From Bradyrhizobium sp. Ghvi (GTDB lineage: Bacteria > Pseudomonadota > Alphaproteobacteria > Rhizobiales > Xanthobacteraceae): 64,000 nucleotides of DNA. The translations under genes were made by a program, and so were the position numbers. Positions 30,198-38,766 of the stretch are shown here, one piece after another. The stretch is from the NCBI RefSeq assembly GCF_900115265.1, contig NZ_FOVU01000001.1:1-64000 (forward strand), given 5' to 3'. Numbering within the stretch: the first letter of the stretch is position 1; every line of letters starts with the position of its first letter. Under the pieces are notes generated by a model, which worked only from the letters and a program-made list of their open reading frames with translations, was not told where the DNA came from and did not search any database.

Positions 30198-30674
30198 TTA
30201 ATTGAAAAGGCCCGTTTCCTGCCAGTGTCCGCATAGAAGGCAACTACCCGCGCTGGTCACCGCCTCCGTTTCACATTGATCGCAGCGCATGAGAAACGCG
30301 TTCGGGGCTTTGGTTGCAATGCGAGTGCTGTGTGCCTGCGCAAATTCCTGAGCCTGCTCAATCAGCATTCGCCACGTGTCGTCTTTCCTATAATCCGCTG
30401 ACAGATCTATCCCGAGATGCTCTTCGGCGAACCCCAGTGCGAAACTCAGTGCGTTGCCCACAATGATTTTCGCCTCCGCTTCTGAAGCGTGCCACTCGTA
30501 ATGTTCGATTGCGTTCCGCGTTGTACGCAGCGCAAGAAGGCTCGCCTTATCGGCTTCTGAGAAGGTGACATTGCATATTGTAGTTAGGCGGCTGACGGCG
30601 GTTTCTGCCGTAACAGTGAGGGCCTGAAGGCTACGAAACTTATCGACGCTTTGCCAAATGAACGCGGGGTGTTC
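30198..30674 (-). pseudogene. 3' half of HEPN-domain gene split by IS256
   Basis: This holds codons 76-231 of a reconstructed 231-residue protein, plus the left copy of the target duplication. The HEPN motif RNAIEH falls at reconstructed residues 126-131. The C-terminus has paired CxxC motifs (MRCDQCETE and CLLCGHWQE), a likely zinc ribbon. The frame read from the element border is open all the way: AFIWQSVDKFRSLQALTVTA precedes the HEPN motif. The 5' half is at 32099-32325. Before the insertion the gene was intact. Confidence 0.85.
30667..30674. repeat. Target site duplication, left copy
   Basis: GGGTGTTC, repeated directly at 32099-32106 on the other side of the IS. Eight bases is the usual duplication for IS256-family elements. 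Confidence 0.85.
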
Positions 30675-32098
30675 GGTCGTGTCCCCGGTAGTGGTGTAGC
30701 TCGGTAGAGCAAAGCCGCCCGGACGCGCGCCCTCAGATAGCGCCGTAGCGGGCGGGCGGCTTTGCGGTGGTCACCGGCAGTTCTCCGGTAGGATCGGGTT
30801 GCGACACGCCAACGCAACCGAGGAACCACCGATGACCGACGACATGATGAACCTGCGCACGCTCGTGGAGAAGACCCCTGATGCCGATCTGTTGCGCGAG
30901 ATGATCGGCTTTGCGGCCCAGCGCCTGATGGAGCTGGAAGTCGAAGGCCAAACCGGGGCGGCCTACGGCGAGAAGAGTCCCGAGCGTCTGGCGCAGCGCA
31001 ACGCCTATCGGGACCGGATCTGGGAGACCCGCGCCGGTGCGGTCGAACTGCGCATTCCCAAGCTGCGCAAAGGCTCCTACTTCCCCGGCTTCCTGGAGCC
31101 GCGCCGGATGGCCGAGAAGGCGCTGACTGCCGTGGTTCAGGAGGCTTACGTTCAGGGCGTCTCGACCCGCTCAGTCGACGATCTCGTCCAGGCAATGGGG
31201 ATGAGCGGCATCTCCAAAAGCCAGGTCAGCCGACTGTGCGGCGAAATCGACGACAAGGTGAAGGCCTTCCTCGCCCGTCCGATCGAGGGCGACTGGCCCT
31301 ATCTGTGGATCGACGCCACCTACGTGAAGGTGCGCCAGAATGGCCGCATCGTGTCGGTTGCGGTGATTGTCGCGGTCGGCGTCAACAGTGACGGCCGGCG
31401 AGAAGTTCTCGGCATGGACATCGGCCCCTCCGAGGCCGAGACGTTCTGGACCGCGTTCCTGCGCAAGCTCGCCCGCCGCGGCTTGCGCGGCGTCAAGCTG
31501 GTCGTCTCCGACGCCCACGAGGGCATCAAGGCCACCGTGGCCAAGGTGCTCAATGCCAGCTGGCAGCGCTGCCGCGTCCACTTCATGCGCAACGCACTGG
31601 CTCATGCCGGCAAGAGCGGACGACGAGTGGTCTCCGCCTTCATCGCCACCGCGTTTGCCCAGGACGATGCCGAGGCCGCCAAAACGCAGTGGCGCAAGGT
31701 CGCCGATCAGCTACGCCCCAAGCTGCCCAAACTGGCCTGCTTCCTCGACGAGGCTGAGACCGACGTACTCGCCTACATGACGTTCCCGCCCCAGCATCGG
31801 ACCAAGCTGCATTCGACAAACCCGATCGAGCGCCTCAACGGTGAGATCAAGCGCCGGACCGAGGTGGTCGGCATCTTCCCCAACGAGGATGCCATCGTCC
31901 GCCTCATCGGAGCGATCCTGCTCGAGCAAAACGATGAGTGGGCCGTCCAGCGAGCCCGCTACATGACGCTGGAAACCATCGCGCCATTGAGCGATGATCC
32001 CACTGTCAGCCTTCAGGCTATCGCCAGCTGACCAGCCCGGCTCTCGCCGGCGAACGCGGTGACCCGCCGCCAGCTACACCACGCCAAGGGACACGATC
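30675..32098 (+). mobile_element. IS256-family insertion sequence, 1,424 bp, complete
   Basis: The ends are imperfect inverted repeats: the left begins GGTCGTGTCCCCGG, the right (reverse complement) GATCGTGTCCCTTGG, agreeing at 22 of 27 positions through GTGGTGTAGCT. One transposase gene fills the element. An exact 8-bp direct repeat flanks it, so insertion is recent or at least undisturbed. It sits inside the minus-strand HEPN gene. Confidence 0.92.
30832..32031 (+). CDS. IS256-family transposase (DDE, Mutator type)
   Basis: The 399-residue protein has the family layout: N-terminal region, then the catalytic acids in [25 protein letters not shown] and [32 protein letters not shown] is the characteristic Mutator segment between the second aspartate and the glutamate. 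The ATG at 30,832 gives the usual length; an upstream in-frame ATG at 30,799 adds 11 residues with no family likeness. The frame is undamaged, so the element may still move. Confidence 0.95.
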   Translation: MTDDMMNLRTLVEKTPDADLLREMIGFAAQRLMELEVEGQTGAAYGEKSPERLAQRNAYRDRIWETRAGAVELRIPKLRKGSYFPGFLEPRRMAEKALTAVVQEAYVQGVSTRSVDDLVQAMGMSGISKSQVSRLCGEIDDKVKAFLARPIEGDWPYLWIDATYVKVRQNGRIVSVAVIVAVGVNSDGRREVLGMDIGPSEAETFWTAFLRKLARRGLRGVKLVVSDAHEGIKATVAKVLNASWQRCRVHFMRNALAHAGKSGRRVVSAFIATAFAQDDAEAAKTQWRKVADQLRPKLPKLACFLDEAETDVLAYMTFPPQHRTKLHSTNPIERLNGEIKRRTEVVGIFPNEDAIVRLIGAILLEQNDEWAVQRARYMTLETIAPLSDDPTVSLQAIAS

Positions 32099-32106
32099 GG
32101 GTGTTC
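32099..32106. repeat. Target site duplication, right copy
   Basis: GGGTGTTC, identical to 30667-30674 at the left end of the IS. Confidence 0.85.
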
Positions 32107-32325
32107 TCGGCGCAGGCGCTCTTTTAGCAGTAGTTCGATTGCGTGCGCTGCGTTGGTAATGGCGTGTTTGAGTTTAGCATGGTCGGAAGTCATATCGCCC
32201 CAAGCCATCAATTCGACGGCTCGCTTAAGGGAGTCCCTAGCGTTGCTGAGAAGGTCAAACCGTATGGGTGATTTTGCGCTCAAGGTTTCCGCCCTTGATT
32301 GTGATTCCATTGTGGGAGCGACCAT
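32099..32325 (-). pseudogene. 5' half of HEPN-domain gene split by IS256
   Basis: Codons 1 to about 76: MVAPTMESQSRAETLSAK, then IRFDLLSNARDSLKRAVELM and LKHAITNAAHAIELLLKERL, a helical start typical of HEPN proteins. Removing the IS and one copy of the 8-bp duplication joins it in frame to the 3' half (227 + 469 = 696 bases, 232 codons including stop), giving RREHPAFIWQ across the join. The ATG at 32,325 is used; MESQ at 32,310 is possible. The tRNA-His gene lies 130 bases further right. Confidence 0.85.
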
Positions 32326-32454
32326 ATCCGCGCAACGCGCGAGGCACGTGAATTTCGGTCGCGCCCACGCGAGCGGTTGCGCTCTCGTGGTAGCTATCTG
32401 GTAGCTACAACAATCCGCTAGCCTTCAATGATCCTCATAAGCACTTGATTTTGC

Positions 32455-32531
32455 TGGTACAGTTGGGTGGGCTCGAACCACCGACCTCCTGTTCCACAGA
32501 CAGGCGCTCTAACCAACTGAGCTACAACTGC
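32455..32531 (-). tRNA. tRNA-His (anticodon GTG)
   Basis: The 77-base gene folds as a cloverleaf: acceptor GCAGTTG/CAACTGT, anticodon stem CCTGT/ACAGG with loop CTGTGGA, T-arm GGTGG-TTCGAGC-CCACC, and an encoded CCA. It has G1:U72 and A73 and no encoded G at -1, the known peculiarity of alphaproteobacterial tRNA-His. Its 3' end faces the island, which fits use as an integration site. Confidence 0.95.
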
Positions 32532-32719
32532 ATCCTTGCGAGCCGCGCCTTGGGACGCCCTTGAAAAGGGGTTGATGCCGAGGGGGGCTGGACGGGGCGG
32601 AAACTAGGTGCAACGGGGGTTTTTGGCAAGGCCGCAAAGGGCGTTATTTGCCCCCAAAAGCGGGATGAAAATCGCGGGATTCGAATGGCTGGCGGTGATT
32701 TTCCTCGTGAGACCTTCAC

Positions 32720-32773
32720 CCCTCACCCGGATCCCATCTTCGTGGGATCCGACCTCTCCCTTTGGGAGAGGTG
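32720..32773. repeat. Short palindromic repeat, family A (copy 1)
   Basis: CCTCACCCGGATCCCA followed by TGGGATCC and GACCTCTCCC..GGGAGAGGTG: two nested inverted repeats. Related copies are at 46768-46824 and 46849-46901. It is typical of intergenic repeats in Bradyrhizobium core DNA. Confidence 0.75.
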
Positions 32774-32776
32774 AAG

Positions 32777-32808
32777 AAAGAAAAACCCGGGCTGTTGGGC
32801 CCGGGTTT
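32777..32808 (-). terminator. Terminator of the phasin gene
   Basis: AAACCCGGGC and GCCCGGGTTT form a 10-bp stem; on the minus strand it is followed by a T-rich run (complement of AAAGAAAAA). It lies 27 bases after the phasin stop. Confidence 0.85.
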
Positions 32809-32835
32809 CCTGATTTGGTCGATCCGCCGTTTTGA

Positions 32836-33270
32836 TCAGGCGGCGGGTTGGGAGAACTTCGCGGCGCTGGCCTTGATCGGCTCGGCGGTCTCGGAAGCAA
32901 CGCGCTGGGTCAGCTCGAAAAGCTCCTTGGCCTGGGCCTGGAAGGTCTCGAGCTGGGTCTTGGCGTGGCCGGTCCAGAGCTGGAAGGCGTCGGTCGGCGA
33001 TTTGGTGCCGAGCAGTTCCTGGGTGAAGTCGAGATGGGCCGTGGTGTTGGCCTTCGCGAACTCCATCAGCTTGGCGGTGTATTCGCTCGCGCCCTTGCTG
33101 GCGGTGGCGAACACGGCCTCGACGGTGCCATTGTGGGTTTCGGCGGCGTCCTTGAACTTGGCGTAGGTCTCGCGGGCCTGCGACACGCCCTTTTCGGCGA
33201 ACGCACGCATCTGCTCGGGAACCTCGAACGGGATGATCGAGGCAGAAAACGGATCAGTCGCACCTGTCAT
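32836..33270 (-). CDS. Phasin (polyhydroxyalkanoate granule protein)
   Basis: The 144-residue helical protein fits the phasin_2 family of granule-coating proteins: it begins MTGATDPFSASIIPFEVPEQ and has amphipathic stretches such as MRAFAEKGVSQARETYAKFK and ELFELTQRVASETAEPIKAS. It binds polyhydroxybutyrate granules and limits their size. The ATG at 33,270 has GAGGGACC upstream; the frame extends to 33,432 without family likeness. It is the first core gene right of the tRNA. A strong terminator follows. Confidence 0.88.
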   Translation of the reverse strand: MTGATDPFSASIIPFEVPEQMRAFAEKGVSQARETYAKFKDAAETHNGTVEAVFATASKGASEYTAKLMEFAKANTTAHLDFTQELLGTKSPTDAFQLWTGHAKTQLETFQAQAKELFELTQRVASETAEPIKASAAKFSQPAA

Positions 33271-33881
33271 GGTTGGTCCCTCACGATAATGAAAAAATGG
33301 AGTGAGCCTTCTGGCGCGCCCGCCGGCCCAACCGAGGCCATTTCTTGTTACGAGGTGGCGGGTACGAAAGACTGGATACGCAAAACAAACGAGATGTCTC
33401 GTCCAGCGCCCAGCAATATCGCTGCCTAACATGTCAACATTGTGCAGCGCAATGCATGTGCGGGGTGCGTTGCGATAATTTAATCTCGGAAGGCGAGGTT
33501 CCTGCGGCGGGGAACCGGTGGTTGAGGGATTTCACTCACCATCATTCCGGGGCGCGCCACTTGGCGCGAGCCCGGAATCCATCGAGCCTCGGAGACCCCG
33601 GAAGAATGGATTCTCAGGTGCGCAATTGCGCACTATAGTTCGCGACTGCGTCGCGCCCCGGAATGACGGCGGTCGCATGGAGAGCCCCCGCGATTCCTGC
33701 GGATGCAGCGGTCGCGCGGCTTGCGGGTTCGGCCACATTAAGGTTATCGCGGCATTAGGACACCCCTCATAGGCTGGGCCGTGGACCTGCCCGCGCCTGC
33801 GGGCGATACTAACCCTTTCTTAAGGCTGCCATTCCCGGCAAGCCGGCGTGACGCGTGACAGCGAGACCTGAAGCCTCCTCG
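33271..33881. other. Intergenic region with repeat B
   Basis: It contains the phasin promoter region and one copy of repeat family B (33543-33670). The remaining bases show nothing recognisable. Confidence 0.5.
33543..33670. repeat. Palindromic repeat, family B (copy 1)
   Basis: Bounded by CATTCCGGGGCGCG and CGCGCCCCGGAATGACGG in inverted orientation, with the central AGGTGCGCAATTGCGCAC palindrome. A close copy is at 63207-63335, sharing AATGGATTCTCAGGTGCGCA and the ends. Confidence 0.85.
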
Positions 33882-36800
33882 ATGACCAATTCGGATTTCC
33901 AGTTGCGAGGCGTCGGCGATCCCAGGCTGTCCGTGCATGCGACCTCGCCCCTGCCCGCCTGGCTGTGGTCGCCCGACGGCGCCCGCGTGCTGTGGGCCAA
34001 TCCGGTCGGCGCAAAATTCTTCGGCGCGGCCAATGCGGCCGCCCTTGCCCAAAAGACCTTCGGTCCCGCCGACGGCCATCGCCGCCAGGTCGCCCAGCTC
34101 GGCCGCCGGCTGTCGGCGAGCGGCGCCATCAGGCTGGAACGGCTGCGCGGCTTCGGTGCGAAGCTCGGTGCGCTGATGACCTGCGCCTGTGCGCGGCTCT
34201 CCTTTGCCGACGGAAGCTCGGGCGTGCTCGTCACCGCCATGGATGCGACCGCGCGCAGCATGCCGCTGGTCGAGCGGCTGCATCGCCTGGTCGACGGCGC
34301 GGCAGTGCCGATGGCGGCGTTCGCGCCTGACGGCATGTTCGCCGGCGCCAGCCAGGCGGCGCGCGCCCTGCTCGGCTTTCGCGATCTCAGCGACGCCGGG
34401 CTCGAGCAGGCACGCAGCGAGGCGCTGGCGAAGGGCCGCGTCGAGCTGCCTGTTGGCATCGGCAAGATGGTGCTGCAACGGGTCGGTGCCGGCGCCGATA
34501 TCGGTCTGGTCGCGCTGATCGAGCCCGCGGTGGCGCAGTCGGCCGAGCGCGTGCCGGAGACTGCGCCCGATGCGCCGCTCGGGCCGGCGCAACAGCAGAT
34601 GGCAGCGCCGAACGCGCACGACGCGGGGATCGCGCTGTTCGACCCGTTTACCGAGCCGGCCGACGCGCCCGCCGAGACGCCGGCGCCCGAACCGGCCGCC
34701 GAAGCCGCAGCGAAAACTCCGGTTGAAAACCCGGCCCCAGCCATCGTGCCGCCGCAAGCTGCGCCGATCACCTCAACCATGGTCGAGCCGCATGCCCAAG
34801 CGGAGACACCGCGCCAGCATCCGCTGCGCTTCCTCTGGCAGATGGATGCGGAGGGCCGCTTTGTGCTGGCTTCGAGCGAATTCATCCGCCTGATCGGCGC
34901 GCACACTGCGGCCCGCTTCGGCCGGCCCTGGCGCGAGATATCAGAGGAATTTGCGCTCGACCCCGAGGGGCGCGTCGCGCGGGCGCTGGCGAGCCACGAC
35001 ACCTGGGCCGGCATCACCGTGAACTGGCCGGCCGATGGCGGCGAACGTCTAGCGGTCGAGCTTGCCGGCCTGCCGGTCTACGACCACGAACGCAACTTTG
35101 CCGGCTTCAAGGGCTTTGGCGTCTGCCGCGATCTCGATGCGCTTAACCGGCTCGATGCGCTCCGCCGGTACCAGTCGATCGCCGAGCCGGTCGCTCAGCA
35201 CGGCGCTTCCGAGGAGGTGGTCGAGCCCGAGGCAGAGGCCAAGGCCGGGATCGAGGCGCCGCCGGTCGAGACATCGCCGCCGCCGCCGGAGCCTGAACCG
35301 CCGGCTGTAACCGACGTTGAACCGCCCGCACTTTTCACCGACGCGACTTCACACCCAACCGATCCGGAAACGCCAGTGGAAACGCCTCCGAATGTCGTGC
35401 CGTTCCGCGCACCAGGCGACCTCAGGTCACAGGGTGACCAGAGGTCACACGGTGACCCGAGGTCACAGGGTGACCAGAGAGCACCGACGCTGACGCCGGT
35501 CGAGAACAGCGCGTTCAACGAGCTGGCGCGGCAATTGTCCGAACGGCTCGAACGCGAGCGCGAGACGATGGCCTCCGCCGCGGCCGAGCCGCCGGCGGAT
35601 GAGATCACGCATGACGCGATGATGCCGCATGACGCGGTCATCACCGAGCCCGTGATCTCGGAGCTCGAGGCGCCGCCCGCCGCGGCCGAATGGCTAGCCG
35701 AGCCCGCGCCGCCCGCGCAGGGCCACAGTGCGCGCGATCGCGCGCTGCTCGATCTGATTCCGACGGGCATGCTGATCTACCGGCTCGATCGCCTGCTCTA
35801 CGCCAACCCCGCCTTCCTCGCGCGCATGGGTTACGCCGACCTCGCGGCGCTGGAAGATGCCGGCGGCCTCGACGCGCTCTATGTCGAGCCTGGGGTCTCC
35901 GCCGCCAGCAGCACCTCGCAATTGGGCACGCCGGTGACGATCAGCTCTGCGATCGCCAATGGCGAGCAGCCGCTGGCGACCACGGACGCGCATCTGCATA
36001 CGATCGACTGGAACGGCGAGAGCGCGCATGCGCTGATCTGCGCGTTGCCGCAAGCGGTGCCCGTCGTCGTGGCGCCGGTGGCCGCGCCGCCTGATGCCGC
36101 CGAGACCGATGTCGACGAGCCCGTCATCTTCGCGCCCGAGCCCGAGGTCGGCGATGCCGATGCGGAAGATCTCGCCGCCATTCTCGACACCACGGCCGAG
36201 GGCATCGTGATGTTCGATGCCGAGGGCAACATCCACGCCTGCAACCGCAGCGCCGAGGCGCTGTTCGGCTACGACGGCGAGACGCTGCTGCAGCAGAACC
36301 TGCTGACGCTGTTCGCGCCGGAGAGCCAGCAGATCGTGATGGACTATCTCGACAGCATCGAGAGCCAGGACATTGCGAGCCTGCTCGACCACGGCCGCGA
36401 GGTGCTGGGCCGCGAGAAGAAGGGCGGCGTGCTGCCGCTCGCCATGATCATGGGCCGCACGCGGCCTGACGGCCCGAACTTCTTCGCCGTGTTCCGCGAC
36501 CTCTCGCAGACCAAGAAGGGCGAGAGCGAGCTGACGCAGGCGCGGCGCCTGGTCGACGGCGCGGCGAATGCCAAGGCCGACATGCTGGCGCGGATCAGCC
36601 ACGAGATCCGCACGCCGCTCAACGCCATCATCGGCTTTGCCGAGGTGATGATCTCCGAACGCTTCGGCGCGCTCGGCAACGAGCGCTACGGCGAATACAT
36701 GAAGGACATCCGCGCCTCCGGCGAGCGCGTGATCACCATCATCGACGATCTGCTCGAGCTGTCGCGGATCGAGACCGGCAAGCTCGACCTGAATTTTGCG

Positions 36801-37259
36801 AATGTGAATCTCAACGACCTGGTCGAGGCCTGCGTCGCGGTGATGCAGCCGCAGGCCAATCGCGAGCGCATCATCATCCGCACCTCGCTCGCGCATGCCC
36901 TGCCGCAGGTGACGGCCGACGCCCGCGCGCTGCGGCAGGTGACGATGAATTTGATCTCGAACTCGATCCGGCTTGCGAGCGCCGGCGGCCAGGTGATCGT
37001 CTCGACCGCGCTCAACGATCGCGGCGAGGTCGCGCTGCGCATCCGCGACACCGGCCACGGCCTCAGCGAAACGGAAGTCGCCGCCGCCATGGAGCCGTTC
37101 CGCACCCCGCCGCCGGGCGATGCCGCGGACAGTTCGGCGCTCAGCCTGTCGCTGACCAAAGCGCTGGTCGAAGCCAACCGCGCCCAGTTCAACATCAAGA
37201 ACGCCGGTCAGGGCACGCTGATCGAGGTGACGTTCGCGCCGGTGACGGCGCGGGCGTGA
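33882..37259 (+). CDS. Large PAS-domain sensor histidine kinase, PdhS/PleC-like
   Basis: The protein has about 1,125 residues and no obvious membrane segment. An N-terminal sensor half holds PAS-like units (LPAWLWSPDGARVLWANPVG and a second near residue 315, LRFLWQMDAEGRFVLASSEF). Proline- and alanine-rich linkers follow. A further PAS is near 775 (LDTTAEGIVMFDAEGNIHAC). The HisKA motif SHEIRTPLNAIIGFAEVM has His-907; NLISNSIRLA and DTGHGLSE are the N and G1 boxes. The layout and the ISERFG continuation resemble PdhS of Brucella, a polar cell-cycle kinase. The ATG at 33,882 is preferred over the GTG at 33,855, though neither has a good ribosome binding site. Confidence 0.85.
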   Translation: MTNSDFQLRGVGDPRLSVHATSPLPAWLWSPDGARVLWANPVGAKFFGAANAAALAQKTFGPADGHRRQVAQLGRRLSASGAIRLERLRGFGAKLGALMTCACARLSFADGSSGVLVTAMDATARSMPLVERLHRLVDGAAVPMAAFAPDGMFAGASQAARALLGFRDLSDAGLEQARSEALAKGRVELPVGIGKMVLQRVGAGADIGLVALIEPAVAQSAERVPETAPDAPLGPAQQQMAAPNAHDAGIALFDPFTEPADAPAETPAPEPAAEAAAKTPVENPAPAIVPPQAAPITSTMVEPHAQAETPRQHPLRFLWQMDAEGRFVLASSEFIRLIGAHTAARFGRPWREISEEFALDPEGRVARALASHDTWAGITVNWPADGGERLAVELAGLPVYDHERNFAGFKGFGVCRDLDALNRLDALRRYQSIAEPVAQHGASEEVVEPEAEAKAGIEAPPVETSPPPPEPEPPAVTDVEPPALFTDATSHPTDPETPVETPPNVVPFRAPGDLRSQGDQRSHGDPRSQGDQRAPTLTPVENSAFNELARQLSERLERERETMASAAAEPPADEITHDAMMPHDAVITEPVISELEAPPAAAEWLAEPAPPAQGHSARDRALLDLIPTGMLIYRLDRLLYANPAFLARMGYADLAALEDAGGLDALYVEPGVSAASSTSQLGTPVTISSAIANGEQPLATTDAHLHTIDWNGESAHALICALPQAVPVVVAPVAAPPDAAETDVDEPVIFAPEPEVGDADAEDLAAILDTTAEGIVMFDAEGNIHACNRSAEALFGYDGETLLQQNLLTLFAPESQQIVMDYLDSIESQDIASLLDHGREVLGREKKGGVLPLAMIMGRTRPDGPNFFAVFRDLSQTKKGESELTQARRLVDGAANAKADMLARISHEIRTPLNAIIGFAEVMISERFGALGNERYGEYMKDIRASGERVITIIDDLLELSRIETGKLDLNFANVNLNDLVEACVAVMQPQANRERIIIRTSLAHALPQVTADARALRQVTMNLISNSIRLASAGGQVIVSTALNDRGEVALRIRDTGHGLSETEVAAAMEPFRTPPPGDAADSSALSLSLTKALVEANRAQFNIKNAGQGTLIEVTFAPVTARA
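35415..35486. repeat. Four 18-bp tandem repeats inside the kinase gene
   Basis: Units of the form GGTGACCNGAGGTCACAG repeat four times, encoding GDLRSQ, GDQRSH, GDPRSQ and GDQRAP. Each unit joint is itself a palindrome (GGTCACAGGGTGACC). It lies in a linker of the kinase, so copy number can change without breaking the frame. Confidence 0.9.
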
Positions 37260-37318
37260 GGGGCCTTATTCTCTCCCCGTAACAACGGAGCGAGGGAGTG
37301 AGAGAGCAGCATCCCCCC

Positions 37319-37354
37319 AAAAAAAAGAAGGGCACGGCTTGCGCCATGCCCTTT
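37319..37354 (-). terminator. Terminator of the thiolase gene
   Basis: AAGGGCA and TGCCCTT with an inner GGC/GCC form the stem; on the minus strand the run TTCTTTTTTTT follows. It sits just after the thiolase stop. Confidence 0.85.
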
Positions 37355-37376
37355 CACGTTCAGCGATGCGATCGCC

Positions 37377-38549
37377 TCAGCTGTAGATCTCGAACAGGCC
37401 GGCGCCGCCCTGGCCGCCACCGATGCACATGGTCACCACGCCCCACTTGGCCTTGCGGCGGGCACCTTCCTGGAGAAGATGGCCGGTGAGACGCGCACCG
37501 GTCATGCCGAACGGATGGCCGATCGCGATCGAGCCGCCGTTGACGTTGTACTTGGCGGGATCGATGCCGAGCTTGTCGCGCGAATAGAGGCACTGGCTGG
37601 CGAAGGCCTCGTTGAGCTCCCAGAGATCGATGTCGTCGATCTTCAGACCGTGGCGCTTGAGCAGCTTCGGCACGGCGAAGATCGGGCCGATGCCCATCTC
37701 GTCCGGCTCGCAGCCTGCGGCTGCCCAGGCGACGAAACGGCCGAGCGGCTTGAGGCCGCGCTTCTCGGCGTCCTTGGCTTCCATCAGCACCACGGCGGCG
37801 GCGCCGTCGGAGAGCTGGCTGGCATTGCCGGCGGTGACGTATTTGCCCGGACCCTTCACCGGCTCGAGCTTTGCCAAGCCTTCCAGCGTCGTGTCGGGGC
37901 GGTTGCATTCGTCGCGATCGACGACGTAGTCGACGATGCTCTCGGCCTTGGTCGCCTTGTCGACCACCTTCATCTTGGTCTTCATCGGCACGATCTCGTC
38001 CTTGAACTTGCCGGCCTGCTGCGCGGCCGCCATGCGGCGCTGCGACTCCAGCGAATATTCGTCCTGGTATTCGCGACTGAGCTTGTAGCGCTCGGCGACG
38101 ATGTCGGCGGTGTCGATCATCGCCATGAAGATGGCGGGCGCGGTCTTGAGCAGGTCGGGATCGACAGCTTCCTTGGGCAGAGGCCCGCCGGGAATCGAGA
38201 TGCTCTCGACGCCGCCGGCGACGATGCAATCGGCGCCGTCGGAGCGGATCGAGTTCGCGGCCATCGCGATGGTCTGGAGACCCGAGGAGCAGAAGCGGTT
38301 CACCGAGACGCCGCCGGTCGATTTCGGCAGGCCCGCGAGCAGCGCCGCCTGGCGGCCGATGTTCGGGGCGCCATGAGCGCAATTGCCGAGATAGCAGTCC
38401 TCGACATAGTCCTTGTCGACACCGGCGCGGTCCACAGCATGATGAATGGCGTGCGCCGCCAGCGACATCGGCGGCGTGATGTTGAACCCGCCGCGGCCGG
38501 ATTTCGCGAGGCCCGTGCGCGCATAGGAAACGATGACAGCTTCACGCAT
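37377..38549 (-). CDS. Acetyl-CoA acyltransferase (thiolase)
   Basis: The 390-residue enzyme cleaves or condenses acyl-CoA thioesters. The active cysteine is in VNRFCSSGLQT, the histidine in GHPFGMTGAR and the second cysteine in VVTMCIGGGQGGAGLFE, all thiolase signatures. The N-terminus MREAVIVSYARTGLAKSGRG is that of the FadA/acetyl-CoA C-acyltransferase group rather than PhbA. It stands alone here. The direction (degradation of fatty acids or synthesis) cannot be settled from the sequence. A terminator follows. Confidence 0.92.
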   Translation of the reverse strand: MREAVIVSYARTGLAKSGRGGFNITPPMSLAAHAIHHAVDRAGVDKDYVEDCYLGNCAHGAPNIGRQAALLAGLPKSTGGVSVNRFCSSGLQTIAMAANSIRSDGADCIVAGGVESISIPGGPLPKEAVDPDLLKTAPAIFMAMIDTADIVAERYKLSREYQDEYSLESQRRMAAAQQAGKFKDEIVPMKTKMKVVDKATKAESIVDYVVDRDECNRPDTTLEGLAKLEPVKGPGKYVTAGNASQLSDGAAAVVLMEAKDAEKRGLKPLGRFVAWAAAGCEPDEMGIGPIFAVPKLLKRHGLKIDDIDLWELNEAFASQCLYSRDKLGIDPAKYNVNGGSIAIGHPFGMTGARLTGHLLQEGARRKAKWGVVTMCIGGGQGGAGLFEIYS

Positions 38550-38621
38550 TGTTTTCTCCCTTTTCGAATGTCTTGAACGGAGCGTTCTGGCGCCATTGGT
38601 ACACTGAGATAGCGGCTGCGG

Positions 38622-38660
38622 AAAACAAAAACGCCGCCTCCGATGAGGGAGACGGCGTTG
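38622..38660 (-). terminator. Terminator of serA
   Basis: AACGCCGCCTCC and GGGAGACGGCGTT form a stem with one mismatch; on the minus strand TTTTTGTTTT follows. It lies about 105 bases downstream of the serA stop. Confidence 0.8.
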
Positions 38661-38697
38661 TTCCGTAGGTCGGAATATCTCTGTGTATGTCTCTCTA

Positions 38698-38757
38698 TCC
38701 GCTCGTCATGCCCGGGCTTGACCCGGGCGGACGGCCATGCCCGGCTATGACCGGGTG
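38698..38757. repeat. Repeat family C (copy 1)
   Basis: CGGGCTTGACCCGGGCGGACGG and CATGCCCGGCTATGACCGGG form a short inverted structure. Related copies are at 40434-40468 and 58581-58700. Confidence 0.6.
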
Positions 38758-38766
38758 GGAGCGTGA

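Noticed and set aside
35694..37058. 454-codon minus-strand frame inside the kinase gene
   Set aside because: Composition is that of an antisense shadow; the kinase motifs are on the other strand.
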